From Anodontia alba (Eukaryota; Mollusca; Bivalvia; Lucinida; Lucinidae): 64,000 bases of DNA. Below the pieces are notes generated by a model. It searched no databases. It saw only the letters and a program-made list of their open reading frames with translations, and was not told the DNA's origin. The DNA lies in assembly GCA_964016985.1 (NCBI GenBank), contig OZ024826.1, forward strand, positions 75,007,182 to 75,071,181. Direction: 5' to 3'. The number at the start of each line of letters is the position of its first letter. The stretch's first letter is position 1. Of this stretch, positions 1 to 10,017 are shown in pieces. Made by a program: the position numbers and the translations under genes.

Positions 1-2241
1 ATTTTTTAACTAAAAACTTAAAAAATCTTCTTATCAGAAACCACTGGACCGATTTCAATATAATTTTGCAGAAATGTTCCTTTGGTGATCCTCTACCAAG
101 AATGTTCAAGCCATTTGGATTCGTGAAAAAACAAGGCCGCCAGGGGGCGGGGCTTTTTTCCCTATATATCTACATAGAGTACTTTAAAAATCTTCTTGTC
201 AGAAACCACTGGACCAATTTCAATATAATTTTGCAGAAATGTTTCTTTGGTGATCCTCTACCAAGATTGTTCAAGCCATTTGGATTCGTCAAAAAACATG
301 GCCACCAGGGGGCGGGGCTTATTTTCCCTATATAATCTATATAGAAAACTTTCAAAATCTTCTTGTCAGAAACCACTGAACCGATTTCTATATAATTTTG
401 CAGAATATTTTGCAGAAATGTTTCTTTGGTGATCCTCTACCAAGATTGTTCAAGCCATCTGGATTCATCAAAAAGCATGGTCGCAAGGGGACGGGGCTTA
501 TTTTCCCTATATAATCTATATAGAAAACTTTCAAAATCTTCTTGTCAGAAACCACTGAACTGATTTCTATATAATTTTGCAGAAATGTTCCTTTGGTGAT
601 CCTTTACTAAGATTGTTCAAGCCATTTGGATTCGTCAAAAAACATGGCTGCCAGGGGGCGGGGCTTATTTTCCCTATATTTCTATATAGAAAACTTTAAA
701 AATCTTCTTGTCTGAAACCACTGGACTGATTTCAATATAATTTTGCAGAAATGTTCGTTTGGTGATCCTCTACCAAGATTGTTCAAGCCATTTGGATTCC
801 TCGAAAAACATGGCCGCCAGGGGGGGCAGGGCTTATTTTCCCTATATATCTATATAGAAAAGTTTAATAATCTTCTTGTCAGAAACCAATGGACCAATTT
901 CAATATAACTTGGCAGGAATGTTGCTTTGGTGACCCATTACCAAGATTGTTCAAGCTGTCATGATTCGTCAAAAAACATGGCCGCTAGGGAGCGAGGCAT
1001 ATTTTCCCTATATATCTATAAAGAAAACTTTAAAAATCTTCTCGTAAGAAACCGTTGGCTCGAGTTCAATGTAACGACAGGAATGTTGCTTTGGTGACCC
1101 TCTACCAAGATTGTTCAAGCCGTCATGATTCGTCAAAAAACATGGCCGCTAGGGGATGGGGCTTATTTTCCCTATATATCTATAAAGAAAACTTTAAAAA
1201 TCTTCTTGTCAGAAACCACTGGACCGATTTCATTATAACTTGGTAGAAATCTTTCCTTGTTGACCCTCTACCAAGATTGTTCAAGTTATCATGATTCGTC
1301 GAAAAACATGGCCGCCAGGGGGAGGGGCTAAGTTTTAAAATCTTCTTGTCAGAAACCAATAGACCGATTTCAATATAACTTGGCAGGAATGTTTCTTTGG
1401 TGACCCTCTACCAAGATTGTTCAAGCCATCATGATTCATCAAAAAACATGGCCGCTAGGGAGCGGGGCATATTTTCCCTATATATCTATATAGAAAACTT
1501 TAAAAATCTTCTCATAAGAATCCGTTGGATTGAGTTCAATGTAACTTGACAGGAATGTTGCTTTTTGGCGACCTTCTACCAAGATTGCGCCCTCATGATA
1601 AGTTAAAAAACATGGCCGTCAGGGGGCGGGGCTTATTTTCTGTATATATCTGTATAGAAAACTTTAAAATTCTTGTTGTCAGAAACCACCTGACTGATTT
1701 CAGTATTACTTGGCAGGAATGTTGCTTTGGTGACCCTCTACCAAGATTGTTCAAGCAATCATGATTAGTCAAAAAACATGGTTGCTAGGGTTGGGGCTTA
1801 TTTTCCCTATATATCTAAATAGAAAACTTTAAAAGTCTTCTTGTCAGAAACCACTGAACCGATTTCAATATAACTTGTCAGGATTTTTCCTTTGGTGGCC
1901 CTCTACCAAGTTTGTTCAAGCTGTCATGATTTGTCAAAAAACATGGCCGTTAGGGGGTGGGGCTTAATTTCTCTATATATCTATATAAGACATTTTAAAA
2001 ATCTCTTTGTCAGAAACTACTGGACCAATTTCAATATAACGACAAAATTGTTCCTTTGGTAACCCTCTTTCAATATTCAGTTCAAGCCATCATGATGCAT
2101 GAAAAAAACATGGCCGCTGGGGTGCAGGGCTGTAAAATTTATACAAAAATCTTAGAGCAGTGAACTTGACTGAAACTTCAACAGTAAGTATGCAAAGCTG
2201 TTCGCTCAGGTGAGTGATATAGGACCATCATGGTCCTCTTG
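1..2241 (+). mobile_element. HA Helentron-like element, 3' part, with 168-bp tandem array
   Basis: About 13 tandem units of roughly 168 bp, marked by a recurring TTTCCCTATATATCTA block. The array enters from before base 1, so the 5' terminus is missing. Each unit has a GC-rich core resembling the CTCF site; the best, TGGCCACCAGGGGGCG at 299-314, matches the 16-base core I know. The 3' end is typical of HA: GCTCAGGTGAGT, then an AGGACCA/TGGTCCT hairpin, then CTTG at 2241 against T-rich flank. Small open frames here are by-products of the repeat. Confidence 0.8.
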
Positions 2242-4277
2242 TTTTCTTTTTTGTTATTAACTGATCATTTTTTTTTCATTTTAAAATTTTTCGGAGCTGA
2301 ATTTTCGTCACTAACAAAAAAAACGCCCGCATACTGTTTTCTGTGAAATGACGACAAGGGGCCACAAAAAATAGTATCTTATCTCTTTGCGAGATATCAG
2401 TCTGCGCATCAAAGCGGTTATTCCTACTTGTCACTAAAAAAAAATAGTTTCCAAGTCCCATCGAATCTATCCCGTAAACCCTGTGAAGAGTCTAATGGGA
2501 CTTCTTAGATGCACCCCGGATGATGGTATCCAATTCGGGGCTGTTCTAGTATAGGTTACATTTTCTATTGCTCCAGCATGAAGAAAGCGCATGCTCGTAA
2601 TGGTAGCGCATGCTCGTAACGATAACGTCATTTGACAGGGTGGCGGGAAACCACTTTGGGAGAAAAACGAACTATTAGCATGTTGCATTGTAGAGCAGTT
2701 TCTTGTCAGAAATGCATATGAAACAGACGCATATTAAAAATAGAACTAAATTATCAAGACTTTTTCGGCAAATCAAAGCAGTAGTTCGAAATTTCAGCTA
2801 GTAGGTAGTCTTGGACATTTTTTCGTAGCATGTATTGATTGCAGCATGGTGCAAATGTAAACACTGGAATGACGTTTTGCGGGAAGCTCAACAGAGGTGC
2901 CCATGATCTGAAGATGCGGATATATTGCATATATTAGTTTGCGGTAGCATGTAACGGAGCTTTAATTGGTTTTGATTAAAATACGTTTCACTTTATAATA
3001 TCCATAACACTCAAGGTCACTTAGTACAGACAGCAACAAACCGAACTTTTTTGGGTTGGATGGGGTATTGAAATTAACCGAAAAGCAATGAAAGAGGGGT
3101 GCCATTGGGAGGGTTAGTTCATATTTCTTGAGACATGTCCTCGAATCCATTGCTACATAAACCATAAAATAATAATAATATCATTAAGCATAAAGCATAC
3201 TTGCAGCACATGAAATGTTCAAGTATTGTTACCTCTGAAATAAAAAGCTAAAGACATTGACTGCATTACATTATTTATATTCATAGTGCGACATCTTAAC
3301 CATGCAAGAAAAATAGGTTAGGATTGTCATGTCTCCTGATCTGCAAAGATGTTTCATTTTCCCATGAGAGAGACAAGACGTTATCCTGATTTCTGGGCCA
3401 CCTCAATTGAATTAACAACATCAGGATGTGTGATAATGACCAACAGTTGGTTACAGGCATTGCTCAGAATAATACATAAAGCAGAGACCAAAATCAGTTG
3501 AAAAAAAAATAAATAAAAATAAAAAACAACAACAGTAAGTATGTGAAAATAAGGAAACTGATTCTCCATCAGGTATTTATAGAATGAAGTTACCGGGGAC
3601 TTGCTCACTATTAAAGGAGAGTCATAACAAGAAAATAGGACTCCTATTTTTGAGGGGTGGGACTCCTACTTTTTGGCTGGGACTCCTACTTTTTATAAAA
3701 AGGAAGTCCCGGACTCCTACTGAGAACCCTGGGCAAATGCTGAAAATAATCCTGAAGTCATCAAAATTATTATCTGAGCATTTATTTTATGTACAAATAA
3801 TGCATTTGTATGGATTTGTTTTGTGAAAGCATTTGTGTAAACAAGCTAACCATATTGCCGCCATTTCGGACCAAAAGTCATGTGACTTTGCGTTAATTAA
3901 AATCTTGGCAGGAAATTATCATGTGATTTTCATTTGATCTTTGCAAATTTTGGCCCTTTTCAAAACAAAGTACTGATGCCTCAGATTTGACATTTTCATA
4001 AAATAAAAGTTAGTCTTAGCTATAAAAGTTGATTTATTGGATGTGGGTGAAAATGTCATTAAGGACTGTTATCACTTTTGTCAAGGGTTTTCTTTTCTAG
4101 GCATAAATCACAAAACAATAGTGTATTTCTTAAACCGAGTCTTGCCCACTAAAGCGTGACTTTGTATCTAAAATATCCAGCAGGTAGATGGCGCTGTCAT
4201 TTATTTTCATGGAGAAATCAGTTTAACGCGATATATTTAATTTACCGCAAAAATACATGAAGGCAGTGTACAACATT
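2242..4277. other. Low-copy region, no confirmed gene
   Basis: One of the least repetitive stretches. It holds a 14-bp direct repeat GCGCATGCTCGTAA (2587-2600, 2606-2619) next to a CRE-like TAACGTCA, and three short minus-strand open frames (2467-2688, 2962-3165, 3381-3608). The C-terminal half of the last has non-low-complexity composition and could be a terminal exon, but I recognise no family. Confidence 0.4.
3638..3720 (+). repeat. Short tandem repeat of GGACTCCTACTTTTT
   Basis: Three to four diverged copies of a roughly 22-bp unit containing GGACTCCTACTTTTT lie in direct orientation. Confidence 0.6.
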
Positions 4278-4291
4278 ATATAACCCTTTCC

Positions 4292-4578
4292 GGGGGTGGT
4301 CGGGTGGTGCGAAGGTGCTGTGTATCTTACATCACCGGGGCGTCCAACTGATATTGGCTTACAGTTGGGCAAGGCCTGCTATCCTTGTAGTGGGTAAGGG
4401 TAGAGGGGGAATGTTTTTATTTCTTCTGTTTCTTCACTTTCATTCCTGTTCCTCGTTCTTCCCTGTCCCTCTCTTTCATCTCCTCTACTCTCTCTTCTAT
4501 CTCTTTTCTCCCTTTCTCTGGGAGACGACACAAAATGACCCTCAAGGGTTGACGTGTCGTTAAACCCCAACACAATCA
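4292..4578 (+). mobile_element. SINE-C copy 1
   Basis: A 287-bp dispersed repeat beginning GGGGGTGGTCGGGTGGTGCG, with a pyrimidine-rich middle and a GTTAAACCCCAACACAATCA tail. It is flanked by a perfect 14-bp target-site duplication, ATATAACCCTTTCC (4278-4291 and 4579-4592), which fixes both ends and indicates retroposition. No clear tRNA boxes were seen, so its head type is unresolved. Confidence 0.85.
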
Positions 4579-4639
4579 ATATAACCCTTTCCCTAAAAAA
4601 AAAGAACTAGGAGAAAACCCAAATGAATGACTTCATGGG

Positions 4640-5710
4640 GACCGAGACAGTTCACCAACAAGACAGTTCTCCGACACGTATTTTGGAGACAGTTCACAAA
4701 CATATTTGGAGACAGTTCACTGACATATTTGAAGACAATTCACTGACAAACATATTATTTCATATGTTTTGATGTAGACAGTAAAATTGGTTTATTAGAG
4801 ATACATGTAAATCAGCAAGAATTTCATGAAAACAAAATGAAAATAAATGTCTGAAACTTATTTTTTTTTTTTTTTTTTTTTTTTTCTGTCTTCACATTTC
4901 GAAGTTTTGGCGATAATAAAACCAGACACGCGACCATTAATTACTGGGACTTGTAATTTATCATGTAGACTGCTCCTAAAAGCACTTTGATCAAATCAGA
5001 GGCTGCTTTTTTTTTCTTTTTTTTTTTTTTTGGTCACTGAGCACTTTTAGACATCATCAGGTGGAATTTCAAATTTAAGTACAACCAGTTCATGTGTCTA
5101 AATATTTTTGGTAATTGCTAAGGCTGGCTGTAGTAATCACTGAAGATTTAGTCATAATTTTACCTGTCTGAGCATGACTCTTACCGTATGTTATACTTTA
5201 TTGCATAAATTTCTACACTGCCACCCATCCAGTTATTTTTAGACACAATAATGGGTAGTAAATTGTACTTGTTCAAATTTTAGAGTATGTATGGTAAGGA
5301 GTTGAGGTGTCTGAATACTAAGGGTAAATACGGTAAAGTAACAAACACAGAAATCAAATGATCCATTATTAGCAAATCAGTAATGATAATCATTTTTGTG
5401 GAATTTATCGATCAATTAATTGATTTTCTGATTAATCGTGCCAGCCTTAATAATTGCAGAAGACATACAAATGTCTGGACTGCATTTTAAGACAAAAAAG
5501 ACATTTTCACAAGAGAACATCTTCATCATCCATCAGGTCATGTCACAATCCTCTGTTATGGATGTTTGGCAATTTAAATGTCTATCACTCTTTCTTTATT
5601 TTTGATATTCCCAATTATTATTTTGTCGGTGAACTGACTTCAATTTTGTCGGTGAACTGTCTCCAAAATATGTGTCGGTGAACTGTCTTGTCGGTGAACT
5701 GTCTCGGAAC
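4640..5710. mobile_element. Foldback element with repetitive terminal inverted repeats
   Basis: Both ends carry about 100 bp of inverted repeat built from tandem copies of GACAGTTCACCGACA (left) and its complement GGTGAACTGTC (right, 5621-5706), with CCGAGAC/GTCTCGG outermost. The interior has T-runs (about 4859-4885, 5007-5031) and a nested hAT-like MITE. No transposase is visible. Confidence 0.7.
5119..5450 (-). mobile_element. hAT-like MITE, nested copy
   Basis: Inverse-orientation copy of the element at 5711-6146, with ends TAAGGCTGGC and GCCAGCCTTA. The flanks TAATTGC (5112-5118 and 5451-5457) look like a target duplication of 7-8 bp. The interior contains the motif GGTGTCTGAATACTAAGGG, also found in other MITEs here. 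Confidence 0.75.
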
Positions 5711-6146
5711 TAAGGCTGGCACGATTAATCGGATAATCGATTAATTGGTCGATAAATAAAATTCCACAAAAATGATTACCATTACTGATTTGCTAATAAT
5801 CGATCATTTGATTTCTGTGTTTGTTACTTTACCGTATTTACCCTTAGTATTCAGACACCTGAATTCCTTACCATACATAATCAAAACTTGAACGAGTACA
5901 ATTTACTACCCATTGTTGTGTCTAAAAATAACTGGATGGGATTTTGCGGCGTCTCATCAAGGTGTCCACTGTTTGCTCAGGCCTGTCCGACTGAATATAT
6001 ACAATAAAGTATAACATATGGTAAGAGTCATGCTCAGACAGGTAAAATTATGACCACTTCTTCAGTGATTACTAATCGATTATTGATCACAATAGCAGAA
6101 ATGATAATCGATTATCTTTTCAGCTTCGATTTATAAGCCAGCTTTA
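5711..6146 (+). mobile_element. hAT-like MITE with perfect 8-bp target duplication
   Basis: A 436-bp element with ends TAAGGCTGGC...AGCCAGCTTTA, flanked by a perfect 8-bp duplication CTCGGAAC (5703-5710, 6147-6154). The 8-bp duplication is the hAT signature. It inserted at the right edge of the foldback element and, with its inverted sister at 5119-5450, creates a large potential hairpin. Confidence 0.85.
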
Positions 6147-6154
6147 CTCGGAAC

Positions 6155-7159
6155 CATTTCATGCATCAGATAGAATTGGTTACCAGAGGACTATGTTACG
6201 CACTGCATTGTAAGCAGACTGTTATCCTTAGTAACATTTATTTCTGTATTAACAGTGGTCATGTTGACTTATAGAGGTGTGACTTTAAGTTAAAATTAAG
6301 GACCCTGTTCATAAACAGTTGAGAAGTCCTCAAGATTCCACCATGGGAGACACTAAAATGCTTATTACAGATTTTACAATAAGCATACAGCTTTGCTGGG
6401 TTCCTGGGGCTGACCCAGTCAGATGGCCACTGATATCTGCTGTATCTGGTGCTTAACTGCTGCCACTATTGTATCTTAAAAACATTTTTTTGCAGGGCTG
6501 ACTCCAGGAGAAGCAGCACTTTTTTTCCATTTTGATGACTGTATAATCTCCGAGATACTTTGTCTGATTTACCAGGCGAAATCCAGTATGAAAATCAAGC
6601 ATTTTCAAATGCACTTATGGCATGCAGTTACATCTTTATTTTCAGCAATAAAACAGTAATGTCTAAAAACCAGGATCGAACAGGATTTTTGAATTTTCGT
6701 TATTTCAAGAAGCATATTAGTTTAGCGTTATTGGAGATGATTTTTCATTAGTGTAACGCTTTTTTTCTTACACTAAATAATATTTTTAGCATCACCCCTA
6801 ATGTGAAATAGTGGGAGTATCAATACCACAATGCACTGCACATGATCATGATGGCTGTTACATAAAAGTTTGTGAAAAAACAGGTTTTGCAATGTACATG
6901 TATGTGGTATAGTCAAAAAGTGATTTTCTGGACCTTCTATCTTAAAGAATATTTGGTGTATAAACATCATACTTTCCAATAATGAGTCAGTATGACACAA
7001 AGTTTGACTTTAAAATAAATGTAGTTCACACTGACTTACATTTCACAGTTTTATGATTTTGCCTCATTTCTTGAAAAGTATCCTACATGTATGTATAAAC
7101 ACCAGACTTTCTGATTATGAGTCAGTATGAGCTGCAGAAGGCAGCAGTGGAGCATATAG
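6155..7159. other. Unassigned sequence
   Basis: No recognisable gene or repeat family. A PPT-AG at about 6480-6496 is followed by a short open frame ending near an AATAAA at about 6648; this could be an exon by chance only. Confidence 0.3.
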
Positions 7160-7354
7160 TCATAGCACTAGTTAAGGCGCTTTTTTCAGTCCAGAAGTAT
7201 TGATATTTTTCTTATTTCTTCACAAAAACATATGTTGTGGGTACTCATTAGAAGCGCCTTGCTGAGGTGCTTCTAATGAGTACCCACAACATATGTTTTT
7301 GTGGAGAAATAAGAAAAATATTTTCCAGATACTTTCCCTTATCTAGACCTATGA
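7160..7354. mobile_element. Hairpin MITE H1
   Basis: Near-perfect palindrome with arms containing ACATATGTTGTGGGTACTCA and almost no loop (AGCGCCTTGCTGAGGTGCT centre). Outer ends are TCATAGCACTAGTTAAGG and CCTTATCTAGACCTATGA. Confidence 0.85.
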
Positions 7355-7430
7355 TATAGTGTTTCATAATGATGTTATGTCCATATGTGCATATATCACA
7401 TTTCACTTGGGGGTCTTAACTTTGGTACCT

Positions 7431-7635
7431 TTAATCCTGCTAAACCCAGATGTGTCCTGCCTTTGCAAACAGTGTAGATCCAGATCAGCTGGCTTCTGAA
7501 GCAACGGATCTGGATCTGCACTGTTTGCCATTAAGTATGTGAATTTGTATCAACAGGCTGGATCAAGTAATCTGATTGGTTGAAAAGTAGGAATGGGCGT
7601 GGCGTCCTAATTTATTCAGCTGGACATGGATTAAT
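7431..7635 (+). mobile_element. P-family MITE P1
   Basis: Diverged copy: ends TTAATCCTGCTAAACCC and TTCAGCTGGACATGGATTAA. The internal palindromic core contains GTAGATCCAGATCAG and its complement. Confidence 0.75.
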
Positions 7636-8496
7636 GCTAGGAAATTGAAAGGTATCCTATGTCAAACTTGCATACCTATTGTGCTAGGAAGTGGAAATTT
7701 GATAGGTCCACCCAGATCTAAATCTTCAAGTCTGTGTCCCTGGATCATGCCCCGGGGTAAGGCTAGGGGTATGTATAACAGGTCCAGCAGAGGGAACATT
7801 TTGGAAAATAGTTGTTGCCATATGGGCAAAGAGCAGGGGGGTGGGGGGGGGGGGGGCCCGGGCATTTGTGTACTTTGGAATCATGTCTGCTTTGTTTTTT
7901 TTTTGTTTTTTTTTTTATAGAAAATAGGTTGACATTGCATGTCTGTTTGACAGGCAATTCACATGAAATGCCATGACTTACTTCTACAAGCCAGGTATAA
8001 TAAGAAAGGAAGGAAAGTGAAATCAGCAACAAGCTTTAAAATTATTAACAAATATATTTTTTAAGAGGAAAATAATTAAGGCAAGGTTCAAAATAGAAAA
8101 ATATAATTAAACAAGACCTTTCAAGATTAGTTCACTAAGTCTCTCAGAATAATTTTCACAAGAAGTTCTTAAAAAAGTCCTTTAAATGGAAGTTTCTGAT
8201 TCCACAATGTGAGCTCTTTGAGTATAGAGCTCAAGTTCAGAATGAATAAAAATGCAGTAATCCAATATAGAATATACAATTAATTTCCGATAAAAGTATT
8301 TCAGAGATACCCTATGAAAACATTTTTCCCTTATATATTATCAAATAACATTCTAGAGAAAGAATTTGCCAGAAGCAATGCTCATTTTCCAGTTTTAGTC
8401 AAGAATATTCCAAATGTTCTGTGACATGCCAAAAAAAGCTCAATCCAGAAAGTTCCATAAACTTCTTAAAATTTCTCCAAGGCTCAAAATATTCCA
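7636..8496. other. Unassigned sequence with G-run and T-runs
   Basis: A poly-G stretch (about 7841-7857) may form a quadruplex. A partial R-family half lies near 7905-7980 (GAAAATAGGTTGACATTGCATG). From about 8150 a diffuse AGAAAGTTCTAAAA motif recurs, suggesting a decayed tandem repeat. No gene seen. Confidence 0.4.
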
Positions 8497-8741
8497 GAGC
8501 CCAGTTGTTGAAAGCATCGTTAGCTTAACAAGTTCGTTAAGAGTCATTTCGTTAACTGTTTTAGCGGATTCAATACACAACATTCTGATATTTTTTGCTG
8601 AAAAAATGTGAGTAGCTTTTGCACTGCAAAAGCTACTCACATATTTTCAGCAAAAAATTTCTGCATATTTGCGTATCACTCAATGTAAATTTTAACGAAT
8701 CGTTAACTAAGGATGTCGTTAGCGTTGAACAACTGGGCCCA
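8497..8741. mobile_element. Foldback MITE with central hairpin
   Basis: Terminal inverted repeats GAGCCCAGTTGTTGAA and TTGAACAACTGGGCCC enclose a strong inner hairpin at about 8589-8660 (GTGAGTAGCTTTTGCA / TGCAAAAGCTACTCAC). Only one copy is in the window. Confidence 0.75.
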
Positions 8742-9215
8742 GAATGTTCTACAGAGTTCCATGACCTTCTAAAAAAGAAGTTTCTACCAGTTTCAAGAAA
8801 ATTCATTGACATTCTATTCCTTTCAGAAAGTTCTAAAAAGAATAAAACAGCCAATTTTTGTAAATGTGATTTTCAGAAAGTTCTATAGGGAGCAAATTCT
8901 TTCCTTTATTAACAGAGGCACCTATAATTCGGTGTAAAATTGATGAAAATTCAATTTTAATAGGTACTTGCAACAAACATGAAAATAATTAAAAATCTTG
9001 TATATAACACTTAATATCTGCCGGTATGAAAAATAAAAAAAAAAAAAATGAAAATGTCTGCAGCTACAGTTATGATTGTTACTTAAAAGAATAAAAACAG
9101 GTGCTGTGATTTTTAAAGCAGATTTAGCCAGAATTCCTGTTTCATTTAGTATTTTTTCATGTTACACCTCTATATTAAAGTTTTTTAATATTCTGTATCT
9201 CCTGAATATCTGGAC
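8742..9215. other. Unassigned AT-rich sequence
   Basis: More AGTTCTA-type decayed repeats up to about 8890, then low-complexity AT-rich DNA. No gene seen. Confidence 0.35.
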
Positions 9216-9428
9216 TTAAACCTAGTCCTGCTGAACCCGAATATGCCTGGCCTTTGCTAACAGTGTACATCCAGGTCAGTTGTCTTCTGAAAAGCCAACT
9301 GATCTGGATCTGCACTATTTGCCATTAGGTATGTGGATTTGTATCAAAAACCTGGATCAAGCAATCTGATTGGCTGTGAATTAGAAGTGGGCATGGCATC
9401 TTAATTTATTCGGCATGACAAGGGTTAA
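9216..9428 (+). mobile_element. P-family MITE P2
   Basis: Ends TTAAACCTAGTCCTGCTGAA and a degenerate CGGCATGACAAGGGTTAA. The central GATCCAGGTCAG-type palindrome and the AATCTGATTGGCTG block are present. Confidence 0.8.
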
Positions 9429-10017
9429 ATGCGTCCAAAAAACAAGACTTATCCCTTAATTCTAGGTTTTTCAACAGGGGAGGGGATACATGTATGCTTT
9501 AACACAAACCTTATTTGTCTACATTGAAAAACAATCAGTAAAATAATTCTCTAAAATCACAGTCAAATTTAACCCTTAAAGCACCATTACTAAGAAAACC
9601 TGCATCTGAAATGTCTTCTGTTTATGTCGTCTGCTGCATCTTCTTGCAAATTTTTCAAACATACTTTTTTGCATATCAGCAAACAGTGTGGACCCAGATC
9701 AGACTGCTCCTAGAGGAGCAGTCTGATCTGGGTCCACACTGTTTGCAACAATGACTTTTAAAGTATTCAGCAGAAGACAAAGCAGATGACAATTGTTGTG
9801 TTTGGCGTCTTAAGGGTTAACTATTTTCTGATTTTGGGTTTTTCGATCTCACCACTGCCTGATAATACTGGATCCTGTGCCAACCAAGCAGACTCTTCCT
9901 AGACAAGTTCTGGTGATAGATATACACAAATGGTAGATAAATGAGTGCATTAGTAATAAAATCTTTCCTGCATTATTCGAATTTGGTTCTAATCTGTTGA
10001 AGTTCATTTTGTTTATT
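9429..10017 (+). repeat. Anonymous dispersed duplicate, copy 1
   Basis: Aligns by eye, in order, with about 45165-45870 (shared blocks include AACAGGGGAGG, ATTTGTCTAC, AAAATCACAG, CACAAATGGTAGAT). Here it is interrupted by MITE Q1; the other copy is interrupted by a SINE-V. No coding frame is evident. Confidence 0.65.
9569..9820 (+). mobile_element. Q-family MITE Q1
   Basis: About 250 bp with ends TTAACCCTTAAAGCACC and TAAGGGTTAA. The central perfect palindrome spans CCCAGATCAGACTGCTCC and its complement, flanked by AAACAGTGTGGA. Confidence 0.85.

Noticed and set aside
66..1764. Several 60-90 codon plus-strand frames containing DPLPRLFKP
   Set aside because: Translation of the 168-bp HA array.
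2467..2688. 73-codon minus frame ending in APNWIPSSGVHLRSPIRLFT
   Set aside because: Unrecognised, without splice or promoter support; kept only as part of the low-copy region note.
7645..7920. Open frames over the poly-G tract (PPPPPPP/GGGGGG)
   Set aside because: Homopolymer artefact with no domain.
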